A program made the position numbers and the translations under genes. Of a DNA stretch of 64,000 nucleotides, positions 54,627-62,773 are shown one piece after another. A model generated the notes under the pieces. The model did no database searches. It was given only the letters and a program-made list of their open reading frames with translations, and was not told the origin of the DNA. This stretch comes from Acuticoccus sediminis (GTDB lineage: Bacteria; Pseudomonadota; Alphaproteobacteria; Rhizobiales; Amorphaceae). The number at the start of each line of letters is the position of its first letter. Positions within the stretch are counted from its first letter, which is position 1. The stretch covers positions 124,001 through 188,000 of the forward strand of contig NZ_QHHQ01000006.1 in the NCBI RefSeq assembly GCF_003258595.1, written 5' to 3'.

Positions 54627-56342
54627 ATGCCCATTGAGTTTCGCAAGGAATATTTCGCGGACGAGCGTGACGACAATCTCAACGAGATCGGCAAGCCGAC
54701 GCAGCGGCAGGACATGCTGGGGCACGTCACCGGCCGCTCGCCCTTCTACGACGACCACCTGTTCGACGGGCTGCTCCACATCCGCTGCGTGCGCTCGCCG
54801 CACCACCATGCCCGCGTGCGCCGGATCGACACCTCCGAGGCCGAGCGCGTTCCCGGGGTGAAGCGGGTGATCCTCGCCCGCGACGTGCCGCACAACCTCA
54901 ACACGCTGCTCTCGCTGATGGACTTCGGCCTCGACGACGAGCCGATGATCGCCGCCGAGGGCGAGGAGGTGCGCTACAAGGGCGAACCGGTCGCGGCCAT
55001 CGTCGCCGACACCGAGCGGATCGCCCGGGAGGCCGTCGCGAGGGTGCGCGTCGACTACGAGCTGCTGCCCCACGTCCTCGACGTGGAGGAGGCGATCAAG
55101 CCGGGCGCGGTGGCGGTGAACCCCGCGTACCCGGCCAACAAGTTCGTCTACCACGGCAAGTACGATCACCAGAAGCTGCGCTACGGCGACGTCGACGCCG
55201 CCTTTCGCCAGTGCGACCGGGTGATCGAGGGCCGCTACCAGATGAGCCCCATCGAGCAGGCGCCCATCGAGACCTGCGGCGCCATCGCCGCGCCCGAAAC
55301 CAACGACCGCTGGGTCTGCTACACCTCGACCCAGGCGCTGTTCTTCTCCCTCGGCACCGCCGCCAAGCTCCTCGACCTCTCCTCCGCGCGGCTGCACCTC
55401 ATCGGCGGCACGGTGGGCGGCGGCTTCGGCGGCAAGGTCGATTCCATCCACGAGCCGCTCGCGATCCTCGGCGCGGTCCTCACCGGGCGGCCCTGCAAGG
55501 CGATGTTCGACCGCGAGGAGGAGATGCAGGTCGGCGCCCCCCGCGGCGCCGAGCGCTGGTACGTCACCGACGGCGTGATGAACGACGGGCGCATCATGGC
55601 CCGCAAGTTCGTCGGCTACTTCGACGCCGGCGCCTACACGCGCCTCTCCTCGTACGCGATCATCAAGTCGGTCGGCCATCTTCCGGGGCCGTACACGATC
55701 CCGAACGTCTACGCCGACGTCTACTGCGTCTTCACCAACCGCACGCCGGCGACGGCGATGCGCGGCTTCGGCGTCACCGGCGTCGACTTCGCGATCGAGA
55801 GCCACATGGACGTCGTCGCCCACGAGCTGGGGCTCGACCCGATCGAGATGCGCATCCTCAACGCCTACCGCGACGGGGACATGAAAGCCCACCGGCGCCT
55901 TGCCAAGAACACGGCCCTCGTCGAGTGTTGCCATGTCGCTGCGGAGAAGGCGGGTTGGCCGCTGTCGGCGGAGGCGCGAGCGGCCTCGTCGCTACACGGC
56001 GGCGGGGGACAGCGGGGCGAGCTGCCGGCCTTCACGGCGCAGGACGAGAACGGCCGGGTTTCCGGCTACGCGTCCGGGTCGTACGCGCAGGGCGAGCGCC
56101 CCCGCGAGCCGGTCGGGACCGGGCGGGACGCCGTGCCGCCGCGTCCGTCGCACCAGCCTCCGCGCGCACCTCAGCCGGCACGGGCGGACCTGCGCCGGAC
56201 GCCAGAGCCGGCGGGGTCGGCCGGTCCGCCTCCTTCTGCGCCGCGACCGGAGCGCGCACCCGAGCCGGCCGCCAACCCCGACGGGGCGGCGCCGCGCCGC
56301 GGGCCACGCTTCGCCTCGATTTCCGGCCTCCGGCGGAGGTAA
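54627..56342 (+). CDS. Molybdenum hydroxylase large subunit, N-terminal part (split CoxL/XdhA-like)
   Basis: 571 aa from ATG 54627 (GGAGG upstream). Residues 1-430 hold the first part of the large subunit: GKPTQRQDMLGHVTGRSPFYDDH, VRYKGEPVAAIVAD, QAPIETCGAIAA, GGTVGGGFGGKVDS (molybdopterin loop) and the active-site loop ATAMRGFGVTGVDFAIE. Form I CO dehydrogenases have AYRCSFR and form II AYRGAGR, so this is neither. After AEKAGWPL the protein turns into a 130-residue Pro/Arg-rich tail ending SISGLRRR instead of the second half of the fold, which is encoded at 57490-58530. A bona fide split subunit is likelier than a broken gene because both parts start and stop cleanly. Confidence 0.87.
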   Translation: MPIEFRKEYFADERDDNLNEIGKPTQRQDMLGHVTGRSPFYDDHLFDGLLHIRCVRSPHHHARVRRIDTSEAERVPGVKRVILARDVPHNLNTLLSLMDFGLDDEPMIAAEGEEVRYKGEPVAAIVADTERIAREAVARVRVDYELLPHVLDVEEAIKPGAVAVNPAYPANKFVYHGKYDHQKLRYGDVDAAFRQCDRVIEGRYQMSPIEQAPIETCGAIAAPETNDRWVCYTSTQALFFSLGTAAKLLDLSSARLHLIGGTVGGGFGGKVDSIHEPLAILGAVLTGRPCKAMFDREEEMQVGAPRGAERWYVTDGVMNDGRIMARKFVGYFDAGAYTRLSSYAIIKSVGHLPGPYTIPNVYADVYCVFTNRTPATAMRGFGVTGVDFAIESHMDVVAHELGLDPIEMRILNAYRDGDMKAHRRLAKNTALVECCHVAAEKAGWPLSAEARAASSLHGGGGQRGELPAFTAQDENGRVSGYASGSYAQGERPREPVGTGRDAVPPRPSHQPPRAPQPARADLRRTPEPAGSAGPPPSAPRPERAPEPAANPDGAAPRRGPRFASISGLRRR

Positions 56343-56363
56343 GCCGAAAGGGTATGCTCAGGC

Positions 56364-57353
56364 GTGGCGATTCCATACGAGCAGAGCGAAGACCGCTCCG
56401 GACAGGGCATGGCCCTGTTCGCGGCGGCGATGTTGATCATTCCGGCGATCGACGCGTGCGGTAAGGTCCTGTCGACGCAGATCTCGCCGTTCGAGGTCGG
56501 CCTGTTCCGAAATCTCATCCAGACCGGAATTCTCTTCGTGGCGCTGCCCCTCATGGGCCGCGCCATTTTCACGCCGGAGGTCCGCGCCTACCTCGGCCGC
56601 ATCGCCCTGTGCGGGATGTTCCTCTCCGTCTGCGGCGGCTTCATGTTCTGGGGCCTGCAGACCCTGCCGCTCGCGAACGCCATCGCCATCTTCTTCGCCG
56701 AGCCGCTGATCCTGACGATCTTCAGCGTCCTGTTCCTGGGCGAGAAGGTGGGCCGGCACCGGACCATCGCGGTGCTGGTCGGGCTTCTCGGCGCGCTCGT
56801 CGTGATCCGCCCGAACTTCGCGGCGTTCGGCTGGGCCGCGCTGATGCCCCTCGCGTCCGCCACGCTCTTCGCCGGAGCGATGACCATCCTGCGCAGCCTC
56901 TCCGGACGGGTGGACGCGATGCGCATCCAGGCGATGGCCGGCGTGTTCGGCTCGCTGACGCTCAGCGTGCTGCTCATCGTCGGCGGGATCTACTCCGTCG
57001 GGATCCTCGAATTCACGACGCCGACGGCGGAGCTCTGGGTGCTTGTGCTGGCGGTCGGCCTCGGGGCGACGCTGGTGCAGCTCATGATGACGGTGGCTCT
57101 GCGGATGGCGGAGGCGAGCATGCTGGCCTCCTTCCAGTACCTCGAGATCGTCAGCGCCACGGCCATCGGGTATCTGGTGTTCGGCGAATTCCCGGATCCG
57201 CTGACCTGGCTCGGCACCGCGATCATCCTCGGCGCCGGACTTTACGTGGTGCATCGCGAGCGGCGCCGTGCCGTCGAGCTTCGCCTCGCCGCGCGCCGCT
57301 ACGGGGTCGGCGCCCCGCAGCCGCCGGAGCTGACAACCGAGCCGATGCCCTGA
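56364..57353 (+). CDS. EamA/DMT-family transporter
   Basis: 329 aa from GTG 56364. Ten TM helices in two EamA halves: the first with LSTQISPFEVGLFRNLIQTGILF and ANAIAIFFAEPLILTIFSVLFLGEKVGRHR, the second with AEASMLASFQYLEIVSATAIGYLVFGEFPDPLTWLGTAIILGAGLYV. Both (F/L).GE motifs are typical. Inner-membrane carrier of metabolites, substrate unknown. It sits between the two halves of the hydroxylase large subunit, same strand, 21 bp after the first; it may move that enzyme's substrate or product (inference). Confidence 0.88.
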   Translation: MAIPYEQSEDRSGQGMALFAAAMLIIPAIDACGKVLSTQISPFEVGLFRNLIQTGILFVALPLMGRAIFTPEVRAYLGRIALCGMFLSVCGGFMFWGLQTLPLANAIAIFFAEPLILTIFSVLFLGEKVGRHRTIAVLVGLLGALVVIRPNFAAFGWAALMPLASATLFAGAMTILRSLSGRVDAMRIQAMAGVFGSLTLSVLLIVGGIYSVGILEFTTPTAELWVLVLAVGLGATLVQLMMTVALRMAEASMLASFQYLEIVSATAIGYLVFGEFPDPLTWLGTAIILGAGLYVVHRERRRAVELRLAARRYGVGAPQPPELTTEPMP

Positions 57354-57489
57354 CGGCGCCTCGTTCGCCCCGGCGCCGACGCCCGTCCGCCCCGGCGGTC
57401 GCGGCCCGGCGCGATCAATGAGACTGAAGGCAATGCGCCGGCGGCGCGGACGCATCACTCTAACCCGCTCTTGAAACGGGGAGGGTGTC

Positions 57490-58530
57490 GTGGCGATCCA
57501 CAAGGGCCGGGGTTTTGCCTGCATCAACTACCCCATCGGCATGAACCTCGGGGGCGACCCGTCCCAGGCGCTCGTCCACTCCAATCCGGACGGGAAGTTC
57601 ATGGTGGCGCTGTCCTCCATCGACCTCGGCCAGGGGATGAAGTCCGTCACCCGCCAGATCGCCGCCGAGACGCTGGGGGTGCCGGTGGAGGACGTCTACG
57701 TCGACACCGCCGACAGCGACACCGGCCCACACTGCATGGGCTCCTTCGCCTCGCGCGGGACGCACCGCGTCGGCAACGCCGTGATCCAGGCGGCCAGGGA
57801 GGCGAGGGCGGTCATGCTCGAGGCGGCCGCCGAGGAACTTGAGGTCAACGCCTCCGACCTCGTGACCGACGGTCGCGGCAACATCCACGTCAACGGCGCG
57901 CCGTCCCGCTCCATCACCACCGGAGAGGCGTGCGAGGCGGCGCAGTTCAAGCACGGCAAGACCGTGTCGGGGCGGGGGATCTTCCTCATCCCGCTGTCGG
58001 AGGTGAGCCCCGAGACGGGGGAGATGACGCCGGTCTCCTGCTTCGCCCACGCCGCGGTCATCCTCGACCTCGAGGTCGACGACGAGACCGGCGAGGTGCG
58101 CGTCCTGGAGGTGAACTCGGCCTACGAGCTGGGCCGGGCGCTGAACCCGCGCCTCGTCGAACAGCAGCTCATCGGCGGTGCGTGGATGGGCCTCTCCCAC
58201 GCCCTCTACGAGACGACCGAGCCCTACTACCCGAACCGCGACCACGGCCCGACCGACTTCAACCACTACCTGATGCCCGGGCCCGGCGACATCGCCCCCC
58301 ACAACGTCGCCGTCCTGGAGCGGCCGGCGCCGGACGGTCCCTACGGCGGCAAGGGGCCCGGCGAGATGTGCGCCAACCCGCTGCTCCCCGCCGCCGCCAA
58401 CGCCGTCTTCGACGCGGTCGGCGTGCGCATCACCGACCTCCCGATCACCCCGGAAAAGATCCTGCGCGGCATCCGCGACAACGGCGGTACCCGGCCGGGA
58501 CGTCACGCCAGGGCCGGGAGCCGTCAGTGA
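57490..58530 (+). CDS. Molybdenum hydroxylase large subunit, C-terminal part (split)
   Basis: 346 aa from GTG 57490 (GGGGAGGG upstream). Begins at a natural domain boundary (HKGRGFACINYPIGMNLGGD), then SSIDLGQGMKSVTRQIAAETLGV (DxGQG cofactor motif), FASRGTHRVGNAV, LNPRLVEQQLIGGAWMGLSHALYE and GPYGGKGPGEMCANPLLPAAANAV with the catalytic glutamate of the GxGE motif. It therefore supplies the active-site base that the N-terminal part lacks; both are needed for one active site. 147 bp after that part's neighbour EamA gene stop to start is 136 bp. Confidence 0.88.
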   Translation: MAIHKGRGFACINYPIGMNLGGDPSQALVHSNPDGKFMVALSSIDLGQGMKSVTRQIAAETLGVPVEDVYVDTADSDTGPHCMGSFASRGTHRVGNAVIQAAREARAVMLEAAAEELEVNASDLVTDGRGNIHVNGAPSRSITTGEACEAAQFKHGKTVSGRGIFLIPLSEVSPETGEMTPVSCFAHAAVILDLEVDDETGEVRVLEVNSAYELGRALNPRLVEQQLIGGAWMGLSHALYETTEPYYPNRDHGPTDFNHYLMPGPGDIAPHNVAVLERPAPDGPYGGKGPGEMCANPLLPAAANAVFDAVGVRITDLPITPEKILRGIRDNGGTRPGRHARAGSRQ

Positions 58531-58931
58531 GCGAACTCTCCGACGTCTGGCGCAGCCATCTCATCGGGTCCGTCCTCGAGGGTGCCATGATCGGGCGCCG
58601 GGGATTTGACCACTACGGCTTTGCCGGGCGAGGCTATGGCCTGATCCTTTTTTCGGATGCCGGGATCGAATTCACTCTCCGCACGGCGGAATGCGTCAGC
58701 GTCTCGCGAGACGGGAAGGACAAGACCGACTCGGGAGAGGCCTTCTCGAGGCAGGTCTGGACCCTGATCGGGTCACGGCTGGCGGCGATAGACGAAGGCC
58801 TGCTGCCCTACGAGATCCGGCTGAAGTTCGACACCGACGAGACGCTGACCATCTGGTCCGACGGCGAGCCGGAGGACCGACTGATCCAGGTCACCGTGAA
58901 GCTCGACACGAACTGGTTCGAGATGGGCTGA
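58527..58931 (+). CDS. Hypothetical protein in hydroxylase operon
   Basis: 134 aa from GTG 58527, overlapping the preceding stop (GTGA). Sequence begins SELSDVWRSHLIGSVLEGAMIGRRGFDHYGFAGRGYGLILFS and ends VTVKLDTNWFEMG; soluble, mixed alpha/beta composition. I do not recognise the family. Tight coupling to the C-terminal hydroxylase gene and a 9-bp gap to the MoxR gene argue for a role in hydroxylase assembly or function. Confidence 0.72.
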   Translation: MSELSDVWRSHLIGSVLEGAMIGRRGFDHYGFAGRGYGLILFSDAGIEFTLRTAECVSVSRDGKDKTDSGEAFSRQVWTLIGSRLAAIDEGLLPYEIRLKFDTDETLTIWSDGEPEDRLIQVTVKLDTNWFEMG

Positions 58932-58940
58932 GTACCTAGC

Positions 58941-59822
58941 ATGCCCGTCCGCCCCTCCATCGTCGGGATCGACTCGCCAGAGCGGCTCGCCATCGCCCTG
59001 CGGGACGCGCAGTACCTGGCCGGCGACGATCTCGCGACCGCAGCCTACCTCGCGCTCGCGCTCGGCAAGCCGCTGCTGCTGGAGGGCGCGCCCGGCGTCG
59101 GCAAGACCGAGGCGGCGAAGGCCATCGCCTCGATCCTCGGGCGCGAGCTCCTGCGCCTCCAGTGCTACGAGGGGATCGATTCCGCCGCCGCCCTCTACGA
59201 ATGGAACTATCCGCGGCAGATGCTGGCGATCCGCCAGGCGGGCGAGGCCTACGTCAACATCTACGCCGACGACTACCTCATCGCCCGCCCCATGCTGGAA
59301 GCGCTGCGCCACCCCCGCGATACGGTGCTCCTGATCGACGAGATCGACCGCGCGGACCACGAGTTCGAAGCCTTTCTGCTCGAATTCCTGTCCGACTTCT
59401 CGATCTCGATCCCCGAGCGCGGCACCGTGCGCGCGGAGGAGCATCCCGTCGTGATCCTCACCTCCAACCGCACCCGCGAGCTGCACGAGGCGCTGCGCCG
59501 CCGCTGCATCTACCACTGGATCGACTACCCCGACGCCCGCCGGGAGGCCGACATCGTCATGATGCGCGCCTCCACCGTCGCCCGGGACACGGCCGACAAG
59601 GTCGTCGCCGCCGTCACGGCCCTGCGCGCCGAGCCGCTCGCCAAGGCCCCCGGCATCGCCGAGACGGTCGAGTGGGCCGAGGCCGCGACGCTCCTGCACG
59701 CGCAGGGCAACCCGTGGCCGACCGCCTTCCGCCGCGCCATCGGCGTCGCCCTCAAGGACCAGGACGACCTCACCTTCCTGGACGGGCGACTGGAGGACAT
59801 GATCGAGGAGGCCGTGGCGTGA
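58941..59822 (+). CDS. MoxR/CoxD-like AAA+ ATPase
   Basis: 293 aa. Walker A LLLEGAPGVGKTEAAKAIA, Walker B TVLLIDEIDRADHEFEAFLLEFLSD, sensor-1 VILTSNRTRELHEALRRRCIYHWIDYP. The CoxD branch helps mature the sulfurated copper/molybdenum site of CO dehydrogenase; in related hydroxylase clusters it is thought to act as a chaperone with the VWA partner. Followed after 99 bp by the CoxE-like gene. Confidence 0.92.
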   Translation: MPVRPSIVGIDSPERLAIALRDAQYLAGDDLATAAYLALALGKPLLLEGAPGVGKTEAAKAIASILGRELLRLQCYEGIDSAAALYEWNYPRQMLAIRQAGEAYVNIYADDYLIARPMLEALRHPRDTVLLIDEIDRADHEFEAFLLEFLSDFSISIPERGTVRAEEHPVVILTSNRTRELHEALRRRCIYHWIDYPDARREADIVMMRASTVARDTADKVVAAVTALRAEPLAKAPGIAETVEWAEAATLLHAQGNPWPTAFRRAIGVALKDQDDLTFLDGRLEDMIEEAVA

Positions 59823-59921
59823 GCGGCGGGGTCGTGCCCCGGCTGCGGGCCTCCGGACGGAGGGCGCCCCGGTCCGCCGACGCCGGGGCGTGCCGCCGCG
59901 CCCTCACGTGCGGGCGCTGAC

Positions 59922-61028
59922 ATGGCGGCGATCGAGCCATTGCCCCGGGCCGCGCGGCCCCTCGTCGGCTTCGCGACGCGGCTGCGCCGTGCCGGCTTCG
60001 CGGTTGCGCCCGAGCAGACGCAGAGCTTCGTCGCCGCCGTGGGCCTCCTCGGCCCCCGCGCGATGGCCGACATCCACGCCGCGGCGCTCGCCACGCTCGC
60101 CCCGCCGCCCGACCGCCGCGCCGAGTTCGACGCGCTCTACCGCGCGCACTTTCTCGGACACACCGTCGCCGCCCCCGTCACCAGCGACGAGGAGCCGGAT
60201 GTCACCGAGCCGGAGGAGGGCGCGGTCGAGGCCATCGAACCCGAGGAGCTGACCGAGAGCGGCGCCGAGGCCACCGCCACGGAGGCTCTCGCCGGCCGAG
60301 CCTTCGCCGACCTCTCCGAGGCCGACGCCCTCCGCCATTTCCGCCGCGCGGCCCCGGGCCGTCTGCCGCGCCGCACGTCGCGCCGCCTCGTCAGCCGGCG
60401 CCGCGGCGACCGGCCGGACATGCGCCGGGCCCTCAGGGACGCCGTCCGGCGCGACGGCGAGGTGGTCCGACTGCCGCAGCTGAAGCGGCGTACGCGGCAA
60501 CGGCGCATCCTTCTGCTGATCGACGTGTCCGGCTCGATGGCCGCACAGACCGACGCGGCCCTCCGATTCGCCCACACCCTCGCCCGAAGCGCCGAGAGGG
60601 TGGAGATCTTCACCCTCGGCACGCGGCTCACGCGCATCACCCGCGCCATTGGGCGCCGCCATCAGGGCGCCGCCCTCGCCGCCGCGTCCGCCGCCGTGTC
60701 CGACTGGGACGGCGGCACCCGGCTCGGCGACGCGCTGGCCGCCTTTCTCGCCGTCCCCCGCTACGCCGGGTTCGCCCGCGGCGCGGCCGTGGTCGTCCTG
60801 TCCGACGGCCTGGAGCGCGGCGACCCGGCCGTGCTGGTCGGCGCGATGGAACGCCTGTCGCGCCTCTCCTGGGCGGTCCTGTGGCTCTCACCGCTGGCCG
60901 CCGATCCGAACTACGAGCCGCGCACCGCGGCCATGGCCGCGATCCGCCCGATGCTGGCACGTCTGGGGGACGGCTCGTCCCCTGGCAGGATCGCCGCCGA
61001 AATCCTGGGACTAGCGAGGGCTGCATGA
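59922..61028 (+). CDS. CoxE-like VWA-domain protein
   Basis: 368 aa. N-terminal CoxE region (RPLVGFATRLRRAGFAVAPEQTQ), an acidic linker (residues 90-130), RRRGDRPDMRRALRDAVRRDGEVV, then a von Willebrand A domain with the MIDAS RILLLIDVSGSMAAQTDAALRFA (DxSxS), GGTRLGDALAAFL and VVVLSDGLERGDP. Partner of the MoxR ATPase in CO-dehydrogenase-type maturation. Its stop overlaps the amidohydrolase ATG (ATGA). Confidence 0.92.
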   Translation: MAAIEPLPRAARPLVGFATRLRRAGFAVAPEQTQSFVAAVGLLGPRAMADIHAAALATLAPPPDRRAEFDALYRAHFLGHTVAAPVTSDEEPDVTEPEEGAVEAIEPEELTESGAEATATEALAGRAFADLSEADALRHFRRAAPGRLPRRTSRRLVSRRRGDRPDMRRALRDAVRRDGEVVRLPQLKRRTRQRRILLLIDVSGSMAAQTDAALRFAHTLARSAERVEIFTLGTRLTRITRAIGRRHQGAALAAASAAVSDWDGGTRLGDALAAFLAVPRYAGFARGAAVVVLSDGLERGDPAVLVGAMERLSRLSWAVLWLSPLAADPNYEPRTAAMAAIRPMLARLGDGSSPGRIAAEILGLARAA

Positions 61029-61906
61029 AGATCGTCGACGCGCACCACCACATCTGGCGACGGGCCGACCTGCCCTGGCTGCTCGGGCCGACGGTGCCGC
61101 GCATCTTCGGCCCCTACGACGGCGTGAAGCGCGACTACCTCATCACCGAGTACCTCAAGGACATCGAAGGCACCGGCGTCGAGAAGTCGGTCTACGTGCA
61201 GGCCAACTGGTCGCCGAACTGGTTCGTGGACGAGGTCGCCTGGGTCTCCCACGCCGCCGACCGCAGCGGCTGGCCGCACGCGATCACCGGCTACGTCGAC
61301 ATGACCCAGGAGGACGCCCGCCGCGACCTCGACCGCCTCGCCGGCTACCCGCTGATGCGCGGCGTGCGCCACCAGATGCACCACCACACCAACCCCCTCT
61401 ACCGCTTCGCGAGCGGGCCGGACGTGGTCGGCTCCGACGCGCTGATCGCCAACGTGCGCCACCTCGCGGCCTACGAGTACGCGTTCGAGCTGCAGATCTT
61501 CGCCCATCAGGTCGAGGCTGCGCTGCGCCTCGTCGACGCCTGCCCGGACGTCACCTTCATCCTGCAGCACGCGGGCATGCCGGAGGACCTCTCCACTCCG
61601 GGCAAGGCCTACTGGCGCCGCGAGATCGCGCGCCTCGCCGAACGCCCGAACGTCGTCTCGAAGGTCTCGGGCTTCGGCACGTTCATCCGCCAGAACGATC
61701 CGGAGCACGTCCGCTGGGCCACGCTGGAGACGGTGGAGATCTTCGGGTCGGACCGCTGCCTCTACGGCTCCAACTTCCCGATCGAGAAGCTCTGGACCGA
61801 CTACGCCTCGCTGATCGCCGCCTTCAGGGACGCCCTCGCGGAGCTTCCCAAGGAGGACCGCGCGAACGTCTTCCGCGCCACCGCGGAGCGCGTCTACCGC
61901 ATCTGA
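61025..61906 (+). CDS. Amidohydrolase family protein (Amidohydro_2, 2-pyrone-4,6-dicarboxylate lactonase-like)
   Basis: 293 aa from ATG 61025. Metal-site start KIVDAHHHIWRR, then GVRHQMHHH, FELQIFAHQVEAA, DVTFILQHAGMPE (H), and the terminal YGSNFPIEKLW. TIM-barrel hydrolases of this branch open lactones or cyclic amides. Because it is coupled to the hydroxylase maturation genes, it may act on the hydroxylated heterocycle or lactone the hydroxylase makes (inference). Confidence 0.9.
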   Translation: MKIVDAHHHIWRRADLPWLLGPTVPRIFGPYDGVKRDYLITEYLKDIEGTGVEKSVYVQANWSPNWFVDEVAWVSHAADRSGWPHAITGYVDMTQEDARRDLDRLAGYPLMRGVRHQMHHHTNPLYRFASGPDVVGSDALIANVRHLAAYEYAFELQIFAHQVEAALRLVDACPDVTFILQHAGMPEDLSTPGKAYWRREIARLAERPNVVSKVSGFGTFIRQNDPEHVRWATLETVEIFGSDRCLYGSNFPIEKLWTDYASLIAAFRDALAELPKEDRANVFRATAERVYRI

Positions 61907-62053
61907 CCGCGCGCACGTCCCGCAGCGCGTGGGCCGATCACATCGCCGTGGCGGCCGCGCCAGCCCGCATGAACGTGTTTCGCGTCACTGCGCCCGGCGC
62001 CCGCGGCAGCCAGCTTCCGAGTGTTCCGCATTGGCGCACAGGAGGAGGATGCT

Positions 62054-62536
62054 ATGAGCGGAGTGATCGGACAGACACTCGGCATGACGCGGCTCTATAC
62101 CGACGGCGGCGAGCAGACATTCCTGGTCGACGATTCCGGCCTGCACTTCGGCGACGGCACGACCGGCCAAAGGCCCGCCCCGTCGGAGAGCTTCGGGATC
62201 TACGGTGAGGGGGGCGGCTCGCACTTCGGGGGCGTCTTCCAGCAGCAGGGGCGCATGACCACCGACGCCGACCTCAATTCCGCCTCCGACTTCGGTTTCG
62301 ACACCGGTGGCGACGGCGAGGCGGCGGCGAAGATCCCCGGGCTTCACAAGGTCGGGGACGTCACGCTGAAGCGCGGGATCGTCGGCTCGTCCGTTCCCGG
62401 TCACACGCCCGAATGGACGAACCACAACGACAGCGATCCGGGGACGACGGTGGTCGAGGCGGTCGTCTACACGGTGGACGAGCTGCAGTCGCACACGCTG
62501 TTCCACGGGTTCGACGATCACCTCTTCATTCTGTGA
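62054..62536 (+). CDS. Lone protein with phage gp19 tail-tube-like motif
   Basis: 160 aa; excellent ribosome site GGAGGAGGA at 62041-62049. Gly/Asp/Ser-rich, no TM or signal. Residues about 95-115 read KIPGLHKVGDVTLKRGIVG, which resembles the conserved segment of gp19/Afp1-type contractile-tail tube proteins (PGL.K.GnitLkRG). The rest is not obviously a tube protein and no sheath, baseplate or spike gene is visible. Function unknown. Confidence 0.7.
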   Translation: MSGVIGQTLGMTRLYTDGGEQTFLVDDSGLHFGDGTTGQRPAPSESFGIYGEGGGSHFGGVFQQQGRMTTDADLNSASDFGFDTGGDGEAAAKIPGLHKVGDVTLKRGIVGSSVPGHTPEWTNHNDSDPGTTVVEAVVYTVDELQSHTLFHGFDDHLFIL

Positions 62537-62546
62537 CGTGATCCCC

Positions 62547-62576
62547 GGCGCGGCGCAGTGAACGGCGTGCCGCGCC
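62547..62576. terminator. Hairpin 11 nt after the gp19-like gene
   Basis: GGCGCGGC (62547-62554) and GCCGCGCC (62569-62576), perfect 8-bp stem, 14-nt loop. No T-tract. Confidence 0.45.
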
Positions 62577-62773
62577 AAGGTGTGCGAAATGCTCGGACCG
62601 CGATCGCCGGTCGCGCGGCAGGTCGCGCCAGTCGAGGGACGCCGGTTCACGGCGGCCGGCGGGCTTACCCTGTCGTCTGATTTTGCGTCTTCTGGCGGTG
62701 CGCCGAGAAGTTCGCGTTGTTAGCCTTTCCCACAACGGGGCGGACGATCCCGACGACACGGATGGGGGAAGGC

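Noticed and set aside
54133-58530. Annotation of the hydroxylase as aerobic CO dehydrogenase (coxMSL)
   Set aside because: The active-site loop is AMRGFG rather than AYRCSFR or AYRGAGR and the large subunit is split, so CO oxidation is not supported; cox symbols were withheld.
62054-62536. Remnant prophage or contractile injection system
   Set aside because: Only a single tail-tube-like motif; no sheath, baseplate, terminase, portal or lysis genes on either side.
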